Assembly (NCBI RefSeq): GCF_030698175.1 | Contig: NZ_JAUYNT010000015.1 | Coordinates: 1 to 64,000, forward strand | DNA length: 64,000 bases | Origin: Pseudomonas sp. | GTDB lineage: Bacteria; Pseudomonadota; Gammaproteobacteria; Pseudomonadales; Pseudomonadaceae | Direction of reading: 5' to 3' | Part shown: piece by piece, positions 36,576 to 44,680 of the stretch | Position numbering within the stretch: position 1 is the first letter of the stretch | How the letters are laid out: every line of letters begins with the position of its first letter | Notes under the pieces: model-generated | Told to the model about the DNA's origin: nothing | What the model saw: only the letters and a program-made list of their open reading frames with translations | Database searches by the model: none | Made by a program: the position numbers and the translations under genes

Positions 36576-39290
36576 ATGGGTGCTGTTGAACAACCCGCTG
36601 CCGATAGCTTATTGCGCTCGAAGCTTACACCGCCGCAAATTCCTGCCGATGCACTGACTCAGCCGCAGGTCTTGGACGTGTTTAGCGGCCAGCCCAATGC
36701 GCGGGTGCTGCTGTTTTGTGCGCCTGCCGGCTTTGGTAAAACCACCGCCTTAGCACTCTTGGCCCGGCAGCGTCAGAGCCAGGGCAGCCTGGTCGCCTGG
36801 TTTTCCTTGGCCAGTGAAGACGATGATCCGTCGCGTTTTTATCGGCAATTAATCGAGGCAATAAGCAGCGCCCTGCCTGGCGTCGGTCAGGATGCCCTGG
36901 GTTATCTGCAAAACACCATGCGCGTGCCGGTTGCCGCCGTCATGGAAAGTCTCTTGGTGGACCTTGCGCAAGCCACTCAGCCGTTGCTGCTGGTGCTGGA
37001 TGATTTGCATCTGCTGCGCGATCCAGAGCTATACAGCGCCTTGAATCGTTTGGTGCGCCTGGCCCCAAGCGGTTTCACCTTGGCGCTTGGCAGTCGCTCG
37101 CAGCCGCCGTTGAGCCTGGCCACCTGGCGCGCTAAAGGCCTGTTGCTGGAGATCGGCCCGAATGAGTTGCGCTTAAGCCTGAATCAAACCGGTGACTACC
37201 TGGGCCGCTTAGGCCTGCGGATCAACGCGCAGGCGTTAGCCGAATTGCATCGGCATACCGAAGGCTGGATGGTCGGTGTGCATCTGGCCAGCCTATGGCT
37301 GCGTAACCGGCCTCCGGCCGGTGCGCAGATGCCAGACATCGGCGCGGACCAAGTGGCGGTAGGCGAGTATCTGCTCTGCTCGGTGTTTGAGCAGTTGCCG
37401 CTGGACTTGCAGGAGGCCTTGTTGGCTCTGAGCGTGGCCCGTCAACTCAGTGGTGATTTGGCCAGCGCCCTGACCGGTCGCCAAGACGGTCAGCAATTGC
37501 TGGAACGCTTGGAAGTTATGCAGTTGTTTTTGCTGCCCCTGGACCGTGAGCGGCAGTGGTATCGCTTTCACAATGTGTTTGCCGAGTTTCTTCAGGCGCG
37601 GCTAAAGGGCCGCGATCCAGAGCGCTTCAAACAACTGCATTTCAATGCCAGCCTGTGGTTCACCAATCACCATATGCAGGACTTGGCCATCGAGCACGCG
37701 GGCCTAGCCGAAGACCCGGAAATGCTCGCCGCCCTGGTGGATGCCTGTGGCCTGGAGATGATCAATCGCGGTCAGCTCAACCAGATTTACCGTTGGCGTA
37801 AACAGGTGCCGGATGCGATTGCCGAGCGTTTTCCGATTTTGGTCTTGGCCGAGGTCTGGGACAAAGCCGCAGAGCTGGCATTGCCGCAAGCCAACGGCAT
37901 GCTGGACGCGTTATTGGCGCGTTTTGAGAGTGGCAAAACCGATACCCAGGTGACCGACAACTACCTGGCGGTATTGGCGGTCAAGGCGGTGCTGGCGCTG
38001 CAAAAAGATGACCTGCAGGCCTGTGTCAACTTGGCACGCAAGATCGAGCCGCAATTAGGCCAGCACAGTGCCTTCTTGGAAGTGGCGATCTTGATCATCG
38101 GCGCGTTGGCTCATGTGGTGCTGATCCAGCCCGAGCATGCGCGGCGGTTGCTGGCCTTGGCGCAGCAGCGCAATCATTTTCTCGAGGGTCGCTACCTCGA
38201 TATGCAGCTGGTCAACGTCGAGATTTTTATGGCCTTGGAGCAGGGCCAGGTCAAACAGGCGCAACTGTTGTTCGCCCAGTTGCGCACGCGGGTTCTGCCC
38301 TGGTTTGGCGAGAAGTCACGGGCGCTGGCGCTGCCGGCCATCTGCGAGGCATTGATCGCCTATCAGCAAGGTCAGCTGGAAGGTCTGGAAGACAAACTCA
38401 AGTGGGCCTTGGCCACCGTCGATGTGATCAACCCGATCGATCTGTATGCCCAGGCCATGCTCTGTTTGGCCCGTACCCAGCGCATGCAAGACAAGCCCAA
38501 GGAGGCCATGGCCAGCCTGGCGCTGATGCAGAATCTGGCCGCCCGTAACCAGTCCTGGCGCTTTTACGCGCAAGCGGTGGGCGATGAGATTGCCTTGATT
38601 TTGCAAGAGCCGGCGACCGATAGAATCAAGCGAGCCGAGCAACGCTTGCAGAGTTTTGAATGGGCCAAGCGCGCCGAGCAGTATCAACCGGCCGGGTTTA
38701 ATCCGGTGCTTTGGGTGCTGGCTCTTACCCGGATTCGCTTGCAGCAGGCCCGTGGGAATTACAGCGAGGCACTGCACGAAATAACCCAGGCCCGTGCCCT
38801 GTTGCAGCCGAACTGGCACGGTTTGCAACGCCTGCGGCTGGATCTGTTGGCGGCGCTGAGTTATCAGCGTCTGGGCTATCAGGAGCGCGGCCAAAGTTTG
38901 TTGCAGGAGTGTTTGCTGAGCGCCGAGCGTGAAGGGCTGCGCAGCTTGTTTATCGAGGAAGGCGAGGCGATTCGGCAATTGTTGGTGCAGTTGGAGTCGG
39001 CCGAACGTCAGCCGGCCTTGCAGGGCTTTATCCGCAGCGTGCTGACGCTGTGGCCGGGGCAGAGCTTGCGTAAATCCGCTGAGGTGCTGGAAGAGGCGCT
39101 CACCGAGCGTGAGCGTGAAGTGGTGTGCCTGGCCGCCAAAGGGCTGTCCAACGATGAAATTGGCCAGCAACTGTCGCTGGCCTTGGGCACCGTGAAGTGG
39201 CACCTGCATAACATCTACGAAAAGCTCAAGGTGCGAAATCGCACCCAGGCTATTCGCCGTGTCCGCGAATTGAGTTTGCTTGAATCATGA
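36576..39290 (+). CDS. MalT-like LuxR-family regulator (first of a pair)
   Basis: A 904-residue STAND-type signal-transducing ATPase and activator. The N-terminus has a P-loop PAGFGKTTAL (about 50-59) and Walker B LLLVLDDLHLL (about 140-150). The middle, about 380-820, is a TPR-like superhelix that senses a ligand. The C-terminus is a LuxR helix-turn-helix (LTEREREVVCLAAKGLSNDEIG, about 840-895). Its stop overlaps the ATG of the next regulator (ATGA). The nearby target is likely the envelope operon at 42253-47436. Confidence 0.9.
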   Translation: MGAVEQPAADSLLRSKLTPPQIPADALTQPQVLDVFSGQPNARVLLFCAPAGFGKTTALALLARQRQSQGSLVAWFSLASEDDDPSRFYRQLIEAISSALPGVGQDALGYLQNTMRVPVAAVMESLLVDLAQATQPLLLVLDDLHLLRDPELYSALNRLVRLAPSGFTLALGSRSQPPLSLATWRAKGLLLEIGPNELRLSLNQTGDYLGRLGLRINAQALAELHRHTEGWMVGVHLASLWLRNRPPAGAQMPDIGADQVAVGEYLLCSVFEQLPLDLQEALLALSVARQLSGDLASALTGRQDGQQLLERLEVMQLFLLPLDRERQWYRFHNVFAEFLQARLKGRDPERFKQLHFNASLWFTNHHMQDLAIEHAGLAEDPEMLAALVDACGLEMINRGQLNQIYRWRKQVPDAIAERFPILVLAEVWDKAAELALPQANGMLDALLARFESGKTDTQVTDNYLAVLAVKAVLALQKDDLQACVNLARKIEPQLGQHSAFLEVAILIIGALAHVVLIQPEHARRLLALAQQRNHFLEGRYLDMQLVNVEIFMALEQGQVKQAQLLFAQLRTRVLPWFGEKSRALALPAICEALIAYQQGQLEGLEDKLKWALATVDVINPIDLYAQAMLCLARTQRMQDKPKEAMASLALMQNLAARNQSWRFYAQAVGDEIALILQEPATDRIKRAEQRLQSFEWAKRAEQYQPAGFNPVLWVLALTRIRLQQARGNYSEALHEITQARALLQPNWHGLQRLRLDLLAALSYQRLGYQERGQSLLQECLLSAEREGLRSLFIEEGEAIRQLLVQLESAERQPALQGFIRSVLTLWPGQSLRKSAEVLEEALTEREREVVCLAAKGLSNDEIGQQLSLALGTVKWHLHNIYEKLKVRNRTQAIRRVRELSLLES

Positions 39291-41998
39291 ATCTGCCATT
39301 GTCGCCTGCCCAGCCTACACCGCCGCTGTTGCGCACCAAGTTGTTTCCGGCCGATGCCGACGACCCTGCCTTGCTGGAACGGAGGCTGTTGATCGAACGC
39401 CTGCTGGCAGCCCGCCAACAGCGGCTACTGCTGTTGAGTGCGCCGGCCGGGTTCGGCAAAAGTACCGTATTGAGCCTTTATCGGCAGCGCTTGCAGCAAG
39501 AGGGCGCGCGGGTCGCGTGGTTGTCGTGCGATGAGTCCGACAGTGAGCCGCAGCGCTTTCTGCAGTACCTCGGGGCGGCTATTGCCGAGGTGGCGCCAGG
39601 TTTTGCCTGCAGCCTTAATGGCATGGTGCCCGGCGATGTCAGTTGGCCGGTTGAGGCGCTGATTGATGCTTTTGTGGTCGATCTAAAACGCTTGGCGGGC
39701 GAGTTGTATTTGATCATTGATGACTATCACTTGATCCGTCATCCCGCTGCGGGTCAGGCCGCCCGTTACCTGCTTGAGCAGTTGCCGGCGAACATTCATC
39801 TGATCATCAGTAGTCGCTACAAGCCGCAGTTTTTCAGTGCCGAGCATGCGGTGCTGTGCATACAGGCAGAAGACCTGCGGTTGAGCGCGGAGGAGACCGA
39901 GCTTTACTTTCGCGAGATTAAAAAAATCGAGTTAAGCCCGGCCGAGTTGAAACTGATTCAGCAGCGCACCGAAGGCTGGATTACCGCCTTGCACCTGACG
40001 GCGCTGGCCTTGAGTCGGCATCCGGATCGCCAGGTGTTTATCGCCGGGCTGTGTGGCACTGAGCGCAATATTGCCGATTACTTGGCCGAAGATGTGCTCA
40101 ATAGTTTGCCAGATGATCTGCAACTGTTTCTTGATCAGACCTCGGTGCTGGATGAGTTTTGCGCCGAGTTATGCAATGCCCTGACGGGGCGGCGCGATGC
40201 GTTAAGCATGCTGATGCGTTTGCAGAGTGAGCAGTTATTCATCATCAGTTTGGATGAGCAGGGGGAGTGGTTTCGCTATCACCATCTGTTTGCCGAGTAC
40301 CTGCAGGGGCGTCTGGCCAAGCGCGGTGATTCATCGGCGTTGCGGCATGCCGCTGCGCGTTGGTGTGAGGCGCGTGACCTGCCGGATCGGGCGATCAAGT
40401 ACGCCCTGCGGGCCCGCGACTACAGTTTTGCCGCCGAGTTATTGGAGCGCCAGGGCTCACGCTTGATCGCCGGCAACCGCGTCTACGATGTGTTGAGCAT
40501 GATTAATCAGGTTCCCGCCGAGGTGGTCCGCGAGCATCCGGTGTTCCAGATTTTCTATGCCTGGCAGTTGGCCTTTGAGCAAAAGTTTGCCGAGGCCGAA
40601 GCGCTGATTGAAGAGGTCAGTACGCGCTTGATGCAAGGGCGTGGCAAGGCCATGCACTTTGGTTTGGCAGAATTGTTGGTGGCCGCGCAACTGCTTAAAG
40701 CGTTGGTGCTGCTGTACCAAGACAAACTGGATAATTGCTTAAAAGTCTGTCGCCAATGGCTGAGCATGGTGCCGGCCGATCAGCCGATCTTTCGGGCCAG
40801 CATGAACTGCATTCAGGCGGCGGCGTATGCCTTGCTGAACAACTTTGCCGAGGCGCAAAAGTCGATCAGCACGGCGCGGGAAAACTTGCTGCAGTCGGAC
40901 AGCGAATACCTGCAGGTCATGATCAGCTTGTTGGAAGTGTTGATCTGCAAGGAGCGTGGCGATCTCGAACGGGGTCGTGCTCAGGCGGAGGCCGCACGCG
41001 GCCGGGTTGAACGGGTATTCGGCCGGCGTAGTCGGGTCGGCGGGCCCTTGGTGTTGGCCTATGCCGATATTCTTTACGAGCAAGATCGCCACGCCGCCAT
41101 TCTGGCCGAGTTGCCCCTGGCTACCACCTGGCGCGATGTTGCCACTCCGATTGAGTTAATCAGTCGGGGCCAGTTGGTGATGGTCAAGGCGCAGTTTTAT
41201 GCCGGTGAAGCGCAGCAGGCCTTGGTCCAGCTCGACGAATGGCTGGCCGGTTTGCAGCGTCCGGGCTATGAGCGGGTGTTTGCCTTTGCGATGAGTTGCA
41301 AAGTGCAGTTTTTACTCTGGTTACGCCGGCCCAATGAGGCGGAGCGAATTTGCTTGCAGTTGCAGCGTCATCTGGAGGTTTTGCCCGTCGGACGCCACCC
41401 GGATGCGCAGATCGCCTTGGCTTTGACACAAGCGCGCCTGGCCTTGAGCGAGCGGCGCGCCGACAAAGCCCAGGCGGTTCTTGAAGGCTGCTTGGCCAAG
41501 CCGCTTGATGAGCATCAACGTGACCGGCGGCTGCGTGTGTCGTTGTTACTCTCGGTAGCGTATTGGCGCAAAGGTAACGGCGAAAAGGCCTTTGCTTTAT
41601 TCCAAGCCACCCTGGAAGAGGCTTGGGCGTGCGGTTACCGGCGGCTGTTTCAGGATGATGCCTTGTGGCTGTTACCGCTCTGGGACGCCTGGTCGGCAAA
41701 CGATAGCAAGCGGGCTGGCGCTTGGCTGGGGGTGGCGGAAACCTTGCGTGAACAGTGTCGCAGATTGGCGGTAAATCCAGATAATTTCGATGAAAATCAT
41801 GATGTTAGCCATCGTGAGCAAGAAATTTTACGCTTCGTGGCGGCCGGTTTGTCGAACCGCGATATTGCCCAGGCCGTGCATCTGTCGGAGGCCACTATCA
41901 AGTGGCACCTGCATAACCTGTTCGCCAAGCTGGGGGTGCGCAGCCGCACCCAGGCGGTACTCAAAGGCAAAAGCATGGGTCTACTCAATGAGGCCTGA
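39287..41998 (+). CDS. MalT-like LuxR-family regulator (second of a pair)
   Basis: A 903-residue paralogue of the preceding gene, with the P-loop PAGFGKSTVL (about 52-61), Walker B LYLIIDDYHLI, a TPR-like sensor region and a C-terminal LuxR helix-turn-helix (VSHREQEILRFVAAGLSNRDIA). The two proteins are alike in plan but clearly diverged in sequence, so they may form hetero-oligomers or read two signals. The start codon overlaps the previous stop. The next gene, 254 bases on, is the first gene of the envelope operon. Confidence 0.9.
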   Translation: MNLPLSPAQPTPPLLRTKLFPADADDPALLERRLLIERLLAARQQRLLLLSAPAGFGKSTVLSLYRQRLQQEGARVAWLSCDESDSEPQRFLQYLGAAIAEVAPGFACSLNGMVPGDVSWPVEALIDAFVVDLKRLAGELYLIIDDYHLIRHPAAGQAARYLLEQLPANIHLIISSRYKPQFFSAEHAVLCIQAEDLRLSAEETELYFREIKKIELSPAELKLIQQRTEGWITALHLTALALSRHPDRQVFIAGLCGTERNIADYLAEDVLNSLPDDLQLFLDQTSVLDEFCAELCNALTGRRDALSMLMRLQSEQLFIISLDEQGEWFRYHHLFAEYLQGRLAKRGDSSALRHAAARWCEARDLPDRAIKYALRARDYSFAAELLERQGSRLIAGNRVYDVLSMINQVPAEVVREHPVFQIFYAWQLAFEQKFAEAEALIEEVSTRLMQGRGKAMHFGLAELLVAAQLLKALVLLYQDKLDNCLKVCRQWLSMVPADQPIFRASMNCIQAAAYALLNNFAEAQKSISTARENLLQSDSEYLQVMISLLEVLICKERGDLERGRAQAEAARGRVERVFGRRSRVGGPLVLAYADILYEQDRHAAILAELPLATTWRDVATPIELISRGQLVMVKAQFYAGEAQQALVQLDEWLAGLQRPGYERVFAFAMSCKVQFLLWLRRPNEAERICLQLQRHLEVLPVGRHPDAQIALALTQARLALSERRADKAQAVLEGCLAKPLDEHQRDRRLRVSLLLSVAYWRKGNGEKAFALFQATLEEAWACGYRRLFQDDALWLLPLWDAWSANDSKRAGAWLGVAETLREQCRRLAVNPDNFDENHDVSHREQEILRFVAAGLSNRDIAQAVHLSEATIKWHLHNLFAKLGVRSRTQAVLKGKSMGLLNEA

Positions 41999-42066
41999 GG
42001 CGTGGATTGAGTGCGCGCTGTTTTTGCTCGGTAGATGTGCTCCATCCCTTGGATGGGCTGGCAGTC

Positions 42067-42222
42067 GGGGGCACTGCCAGTAACTTGAGGGCCAGGACAG
42101 CAAGCTTTGCGCTGTATAAATCCAAGCGGGTCGTGACCAGGGAAGTAACGATTCATTTGGAGATTGGCGCAAGCGGTCCAGCTGTTTGCAGCAAGGAGTT
42201 GCTGACAGTGCCCCTGGGGGCA
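42067..42222 (+). promoter_or_regulatory. Repeated GGGGGCA motifs upstream of the envelope operon
   Basis: In the 254-base gap between the second LuxR gene and the small secreted protein gene, GGGGGCA occurs at 42067-42073, and the palindrome TGCCCC-TG-GGGGCA occurs at 42209-42222. A TATAAA box lies at 42115-42120 with no good -35. Repeated, G-rich boxes without a -35 are typical of MalT-type activator sites, but the assignment is inference. The downstream palindrome lies about 30 bases before the start codon. Confidence 0.4.
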
Positions 42223-42252
42223 ACCTACCTGTGACCATTGGAGAGAAAAATA

Positions 42253-42762
42253 ATGAAAACACTCAAGCAAATCGCTTTCGCTGCTGCCGTACTCGCCGCT
42301 CCGTTCATGGCGCAAGCCAGCATGACTTCGATGGATGACTCGGCTCTTTCTTCGGTGACTGGCCAAGACGGTATCAGCATTTCCGGTAACTTCGGTGGTT
42401 CGGTTGGTGCGGTTAAATACACCGACAACGATGCTAACGGTGGCAGCCTGAGCCTGACCAATATCGGCTTCACCAACTTCACTATCTCGGACGCGGAACC
42501 GTTGAAAATTGACGTGGTCACCGTCAGCATCACGCCTACTGGTGGTGGTGCTGCAGTAGCCACTCAGCAACTGGCTATTACCATGCCGAAAATGACCGGT
42601 ACTGTTGAGGTTGGCGGTATCTATATGGGTGGTACTTATGTAGCTGCCACTGGTGGTGCTACTCCTGTTGCCGCCCATAACACTGGCGCAGCCAGCATCG
42701 GTTCCCTGGCTATTACTGATCTGAACATGGCCGGCACAGTCATCAAAGTTTGGGGTCATTGA
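42253..42762 (+). CDS. Small secreted protein with SxVTGQDG motif (DUF6160/FilA-like)
   Basis: A 169-residue protein with a signal peptide (about 1-22, MAQA/SMT) followed by the acidic motif MDDSALSSVTGQDGISI (about 27-43), then a low-charge, Gly/Thr/Ala/Val-rich beta-type sequence with no cysteine. The SxVTGQxG motif right after the signal is seen in DUF6160/FilA-like proteins of Acinetobacter and Pseudomonas. Composition is what one expects of a surface-assembled fibre subunit or passenger protein. It has a strong ribosome site and an internal terminator after it, pointing to high relative expression. Confidence 0.72.
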   Translation: MKTLKQIAFAAAVLAAPFMAQASMTSMDDSALSSVTGQDGISISGNFGGSVGAVKYTDNDANGGSLSLTNIGFTNFTISDAEPLKIDVVTVSITPTGGGAAVATQQLAITMPKMTGTVEVGGIYMGGTYVAATGGATPVAAHNTGAASIGSLAITDLNMAGTVIKVWGH

Positions 42763-42786
42763 TTCAACGCGGTTAGTTGAGTCTGC

Positions 42787-42824
42787 AAAAGCCTTATCGG
42801 CCTAGGTCGGTAAGGCTTTTTTTT
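42787..42824 (+). terminator. Internal terminator after the small secreted protein gene
   Basis: AAAAGCCTTATCGG and CCGGTAAGGCTTTT-type arms (42787-42796 and 42811-42820) form a stem followed by eight T residues, between the small protein gene and the peptidase gene. It probably limits read-through so that the first gene is made in excess of the rest of the operon. Confidence 0.82.
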
Positions 42825-42850
42825 GAGCATGAGTGGAGTCTGTTGAGTCA

Positions 42851-43612
42851 ATGATCGAGATTCTTTTGGGTAGCCTGATTGCGCTGTTCGGTTTTACCGA
42901 AGCAGTGGATACCAAAACCCCCGCCGCCGGGACGGTCAATCTCACCCAATCATTGGTGCCCAATGGCCCATTACGCGAATCGGTGGTGTTGGAGCCGAAG
43001 AGTGTTTCGCAGTTTCGCAACGTTATTCACCAAGCGTACGACTACAGCTGTGGCTCGGGCGCCTTGACCACCTTGCTCGACTATTACCTTGGCCGCAACT
43101 TGCAAGAGCGCCAGGTGATGGAGGGCATGTTGCAGTTTGGCGAGGCCGACAAGATTGCCGCCCGCCGCGGTTTTTCACTGCTCGACATGAAGCGCTACGT
43201 CGGGCAATTAGGCTACAAAAGTGGTGGTTTCAAAGCCAGCATGGCCGACCTGGATGAACTTGAACACCCCGCGTTAGTGCCGATTGTGTATGCGGGTTTT
43301 AAGCACTTCGTGGTGGTGCGCGATGTCTATAACGATCACGTTTTTGTGGCCGACCCGGCGCTGGGCAATATCAGTTTTACCCGCACAAGATTCGAGGCGA
43401 TCTGGGACGGTAGTGTGGTTTTTGTGATCTTTCCCAATGGCCAAGAACCCAAGAATGCCTTGGCCTTGAGCGACCATGATCTGCGCATCATCGATGATCA
43501 AACCATCAGCCTGCTGGCGTTTCGCGAGTTTCCGCAGATCGGCAAACTCACCTCCAATCAAGTCGATGAACTCGGTTCCAAAGGCGATATTCGCTACCTG
43601 CGACGCAAGTAA
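42851..43612 (+). CDS. C39-like cysteine peptidase (FapD/FilB-like)
   Basis: A 253-residue protein with an N-terminal signal or anchor (MIEILLGSLIALFGF, 1-15) and a C39-type papain fold: Q61 and catalytic C67 in HQAYDYSCGSG, H152 in GFKHFVVVRD and D168 in VFVADPALG. C39-like periplasmic peptidases without an ABC transporter occur in the Fap amyloid operon (FapD) and in the Acinetobacter fil cluster. The ATG at 42851 was chosen; a GTG at 42833 is in frame. The likely substrate is the small protein upstream or the barrel protein downstream. Confidence 0.82.
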   Translation: MIEILLGSLIALFGFTEAVDTKTPAAGTVNLTQSLVPNGPLRESVVLEPKSVSQFRNVIHQAYDYSCGSGALTTLLDYYLGRNLQERQVMEGMLQFGEADKIAARRGFSLLDMKRYVGQLGYKSGGFKASMADLDELEHPALVPIVYAGFKHFVVVRDVYNDHVFVADPALGNISFTRTRFEAIWDGSVVFVIFPNGQEPKNALALSDHDLRIIDDQTISLLAFREFPQIGKLTSNQVDELGSKGDIRYLRRK

Positions 43613-43657
43613 CGTGCGGCATAAAAAACTATAAAAACAAATAAGTGGGGATGTGGC

Positions 43658-44662
43658 ATGAGAGTTTGGGGAGGAGCATGGCTTGGCCTGCTGGCGTTGT
43701 TATCTGCTGGGCTGGTATTGGCAGATGAGCCATCGGTTGAGCAGGCTCGCGATGCACTGAGCAAAAAAGAAGGCGACGCCGACAGTGCCAAAGCGCTTGA
43801 GCAGGTTTTTTCTGCCTCCGAACAGAGCTACACCTTACTGAAAAAAGGTGAGCGCACTTTGACCTATGGCTTTGATTATTCGTTAACGCGCGACACGCAA
43901 ATTCAGACCTTTCGCGCCAATAACAATGTGGTCAGTGTGGCGGCGCAAAGCCAGGCGCAGCATAGCTTTACCAACTCTTTTACCTTTGACTACGGCGTTT
44001 GGGACAACCTGACCTTCAGCATTCGTCTGCCCTTTGTGGCCGCCTATGACACCGAACGCAGCCTCGATACCTACAGCCTTGGCGATGTGTCCACCAGCCT
44101 GCGCTGGCAGCCATGGCCGTCGGTGCGTGGCCGCCCGGCCACCACCCTGTATGCCACCTTGGGCTTGCCGACCGGGCAGAGTCCGTACGACATCAATCCC
44201 GATACGGCGTTGTCTACGGGGAGCGGCTATTACAGTCTGGGTGGCGGCGCGAACCTCTCCTATGTGATCGACCCAGTGGTGTTGTTTGGCTCGCTCGGTT
44301 ACACCTACAACCTGCCGGTGGACGATGTAAATCAGGTCCGCGGTGGACGCTTGCTGGAGAAAGTCGAGCCCGGTTCGACGCTCTCCTACAGCATGGGGTT
44401 TGCCTATGCACTGTCGTATGACGTGTCGTTGTCGACCTCCTATCAAATGGCCTACACGCTCAAACCCACCTACACCTTTGCCGGTGAGGAGGTTGATGGC
44501 ACCGAGCAGACCAGCGCCATCATGAACTTCTCGCTGGGTTTGCGAACCTCGCCGGATTACATCGTCAACGTCAACGCCGGTTTTGGCATGACCGAAGACT
44601 CGCCGGATGTGCTTCTCGGGGTCTCGATGCCCTTGGATATCAAGGGCCTCAAGGCCCAATAA
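43658..44662 (+). CDS. Outer-membrane beta-barrel protein with N-terminal coiled coil (FapF/FilC-like)
   Basis: A 334-residue protein with a signal peptide (about 1-22), a short charged helix (about 25-60, SVEQARDALSKKEGDAD) and then about 270 residues of alternating amphipathic strands (SFTNSFTFDYGVWDNLTFSIRLPF; GSGYYSLGGGANLSYV), ending in an outer-membrane style strand (VLLGVSMPLDI). The helix-plus-barrel plan recalls the FapF amyloid secretion pore, whose coiled coil gates the barrel. It should form a channel in the outer membrane. The gap to the peptidase gene is 45 bases. Confidence 0.75.
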   Translation: MRVWGGAWLGLLALLSAGLVLADEPSVEQARDALSKKEGDADSAKALEQVFSASEQSYTLLKKGERTLTYGFDYSLTRDTQIQTFRANNNVVSVAAQSQAQHSFTNSFTFDYGVWDNLTFSIRLPFVAAYDTERSLDTYSLGDVSTSLRWQPWPSVRGRPATTLYATLGLPTGQSPYDINPDTALSTGSGYYSLGGGANLSYVIDPVVLFGSLGYTYNLPVDDVNQVRGGRLLEKVEPGSTLSYSMGFAYALSYDVSLSTSYQMAYTLKPTYTFAGEEVDGTEQTSAIMNFSLGLRTSPDYIVNVNAGFGMTEDSPDVLLGVSMPLDIKGLKAQ

Positions 44663-44680
44663 CCTGCGAGCGAGTACCTC

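Noticed and set aside
38316..39209. Open frame of 297 codons on the minus strand
   Set aside because: Antisense to the first LuxR-type gene, with proline- and glutamine-rich shadow composition.
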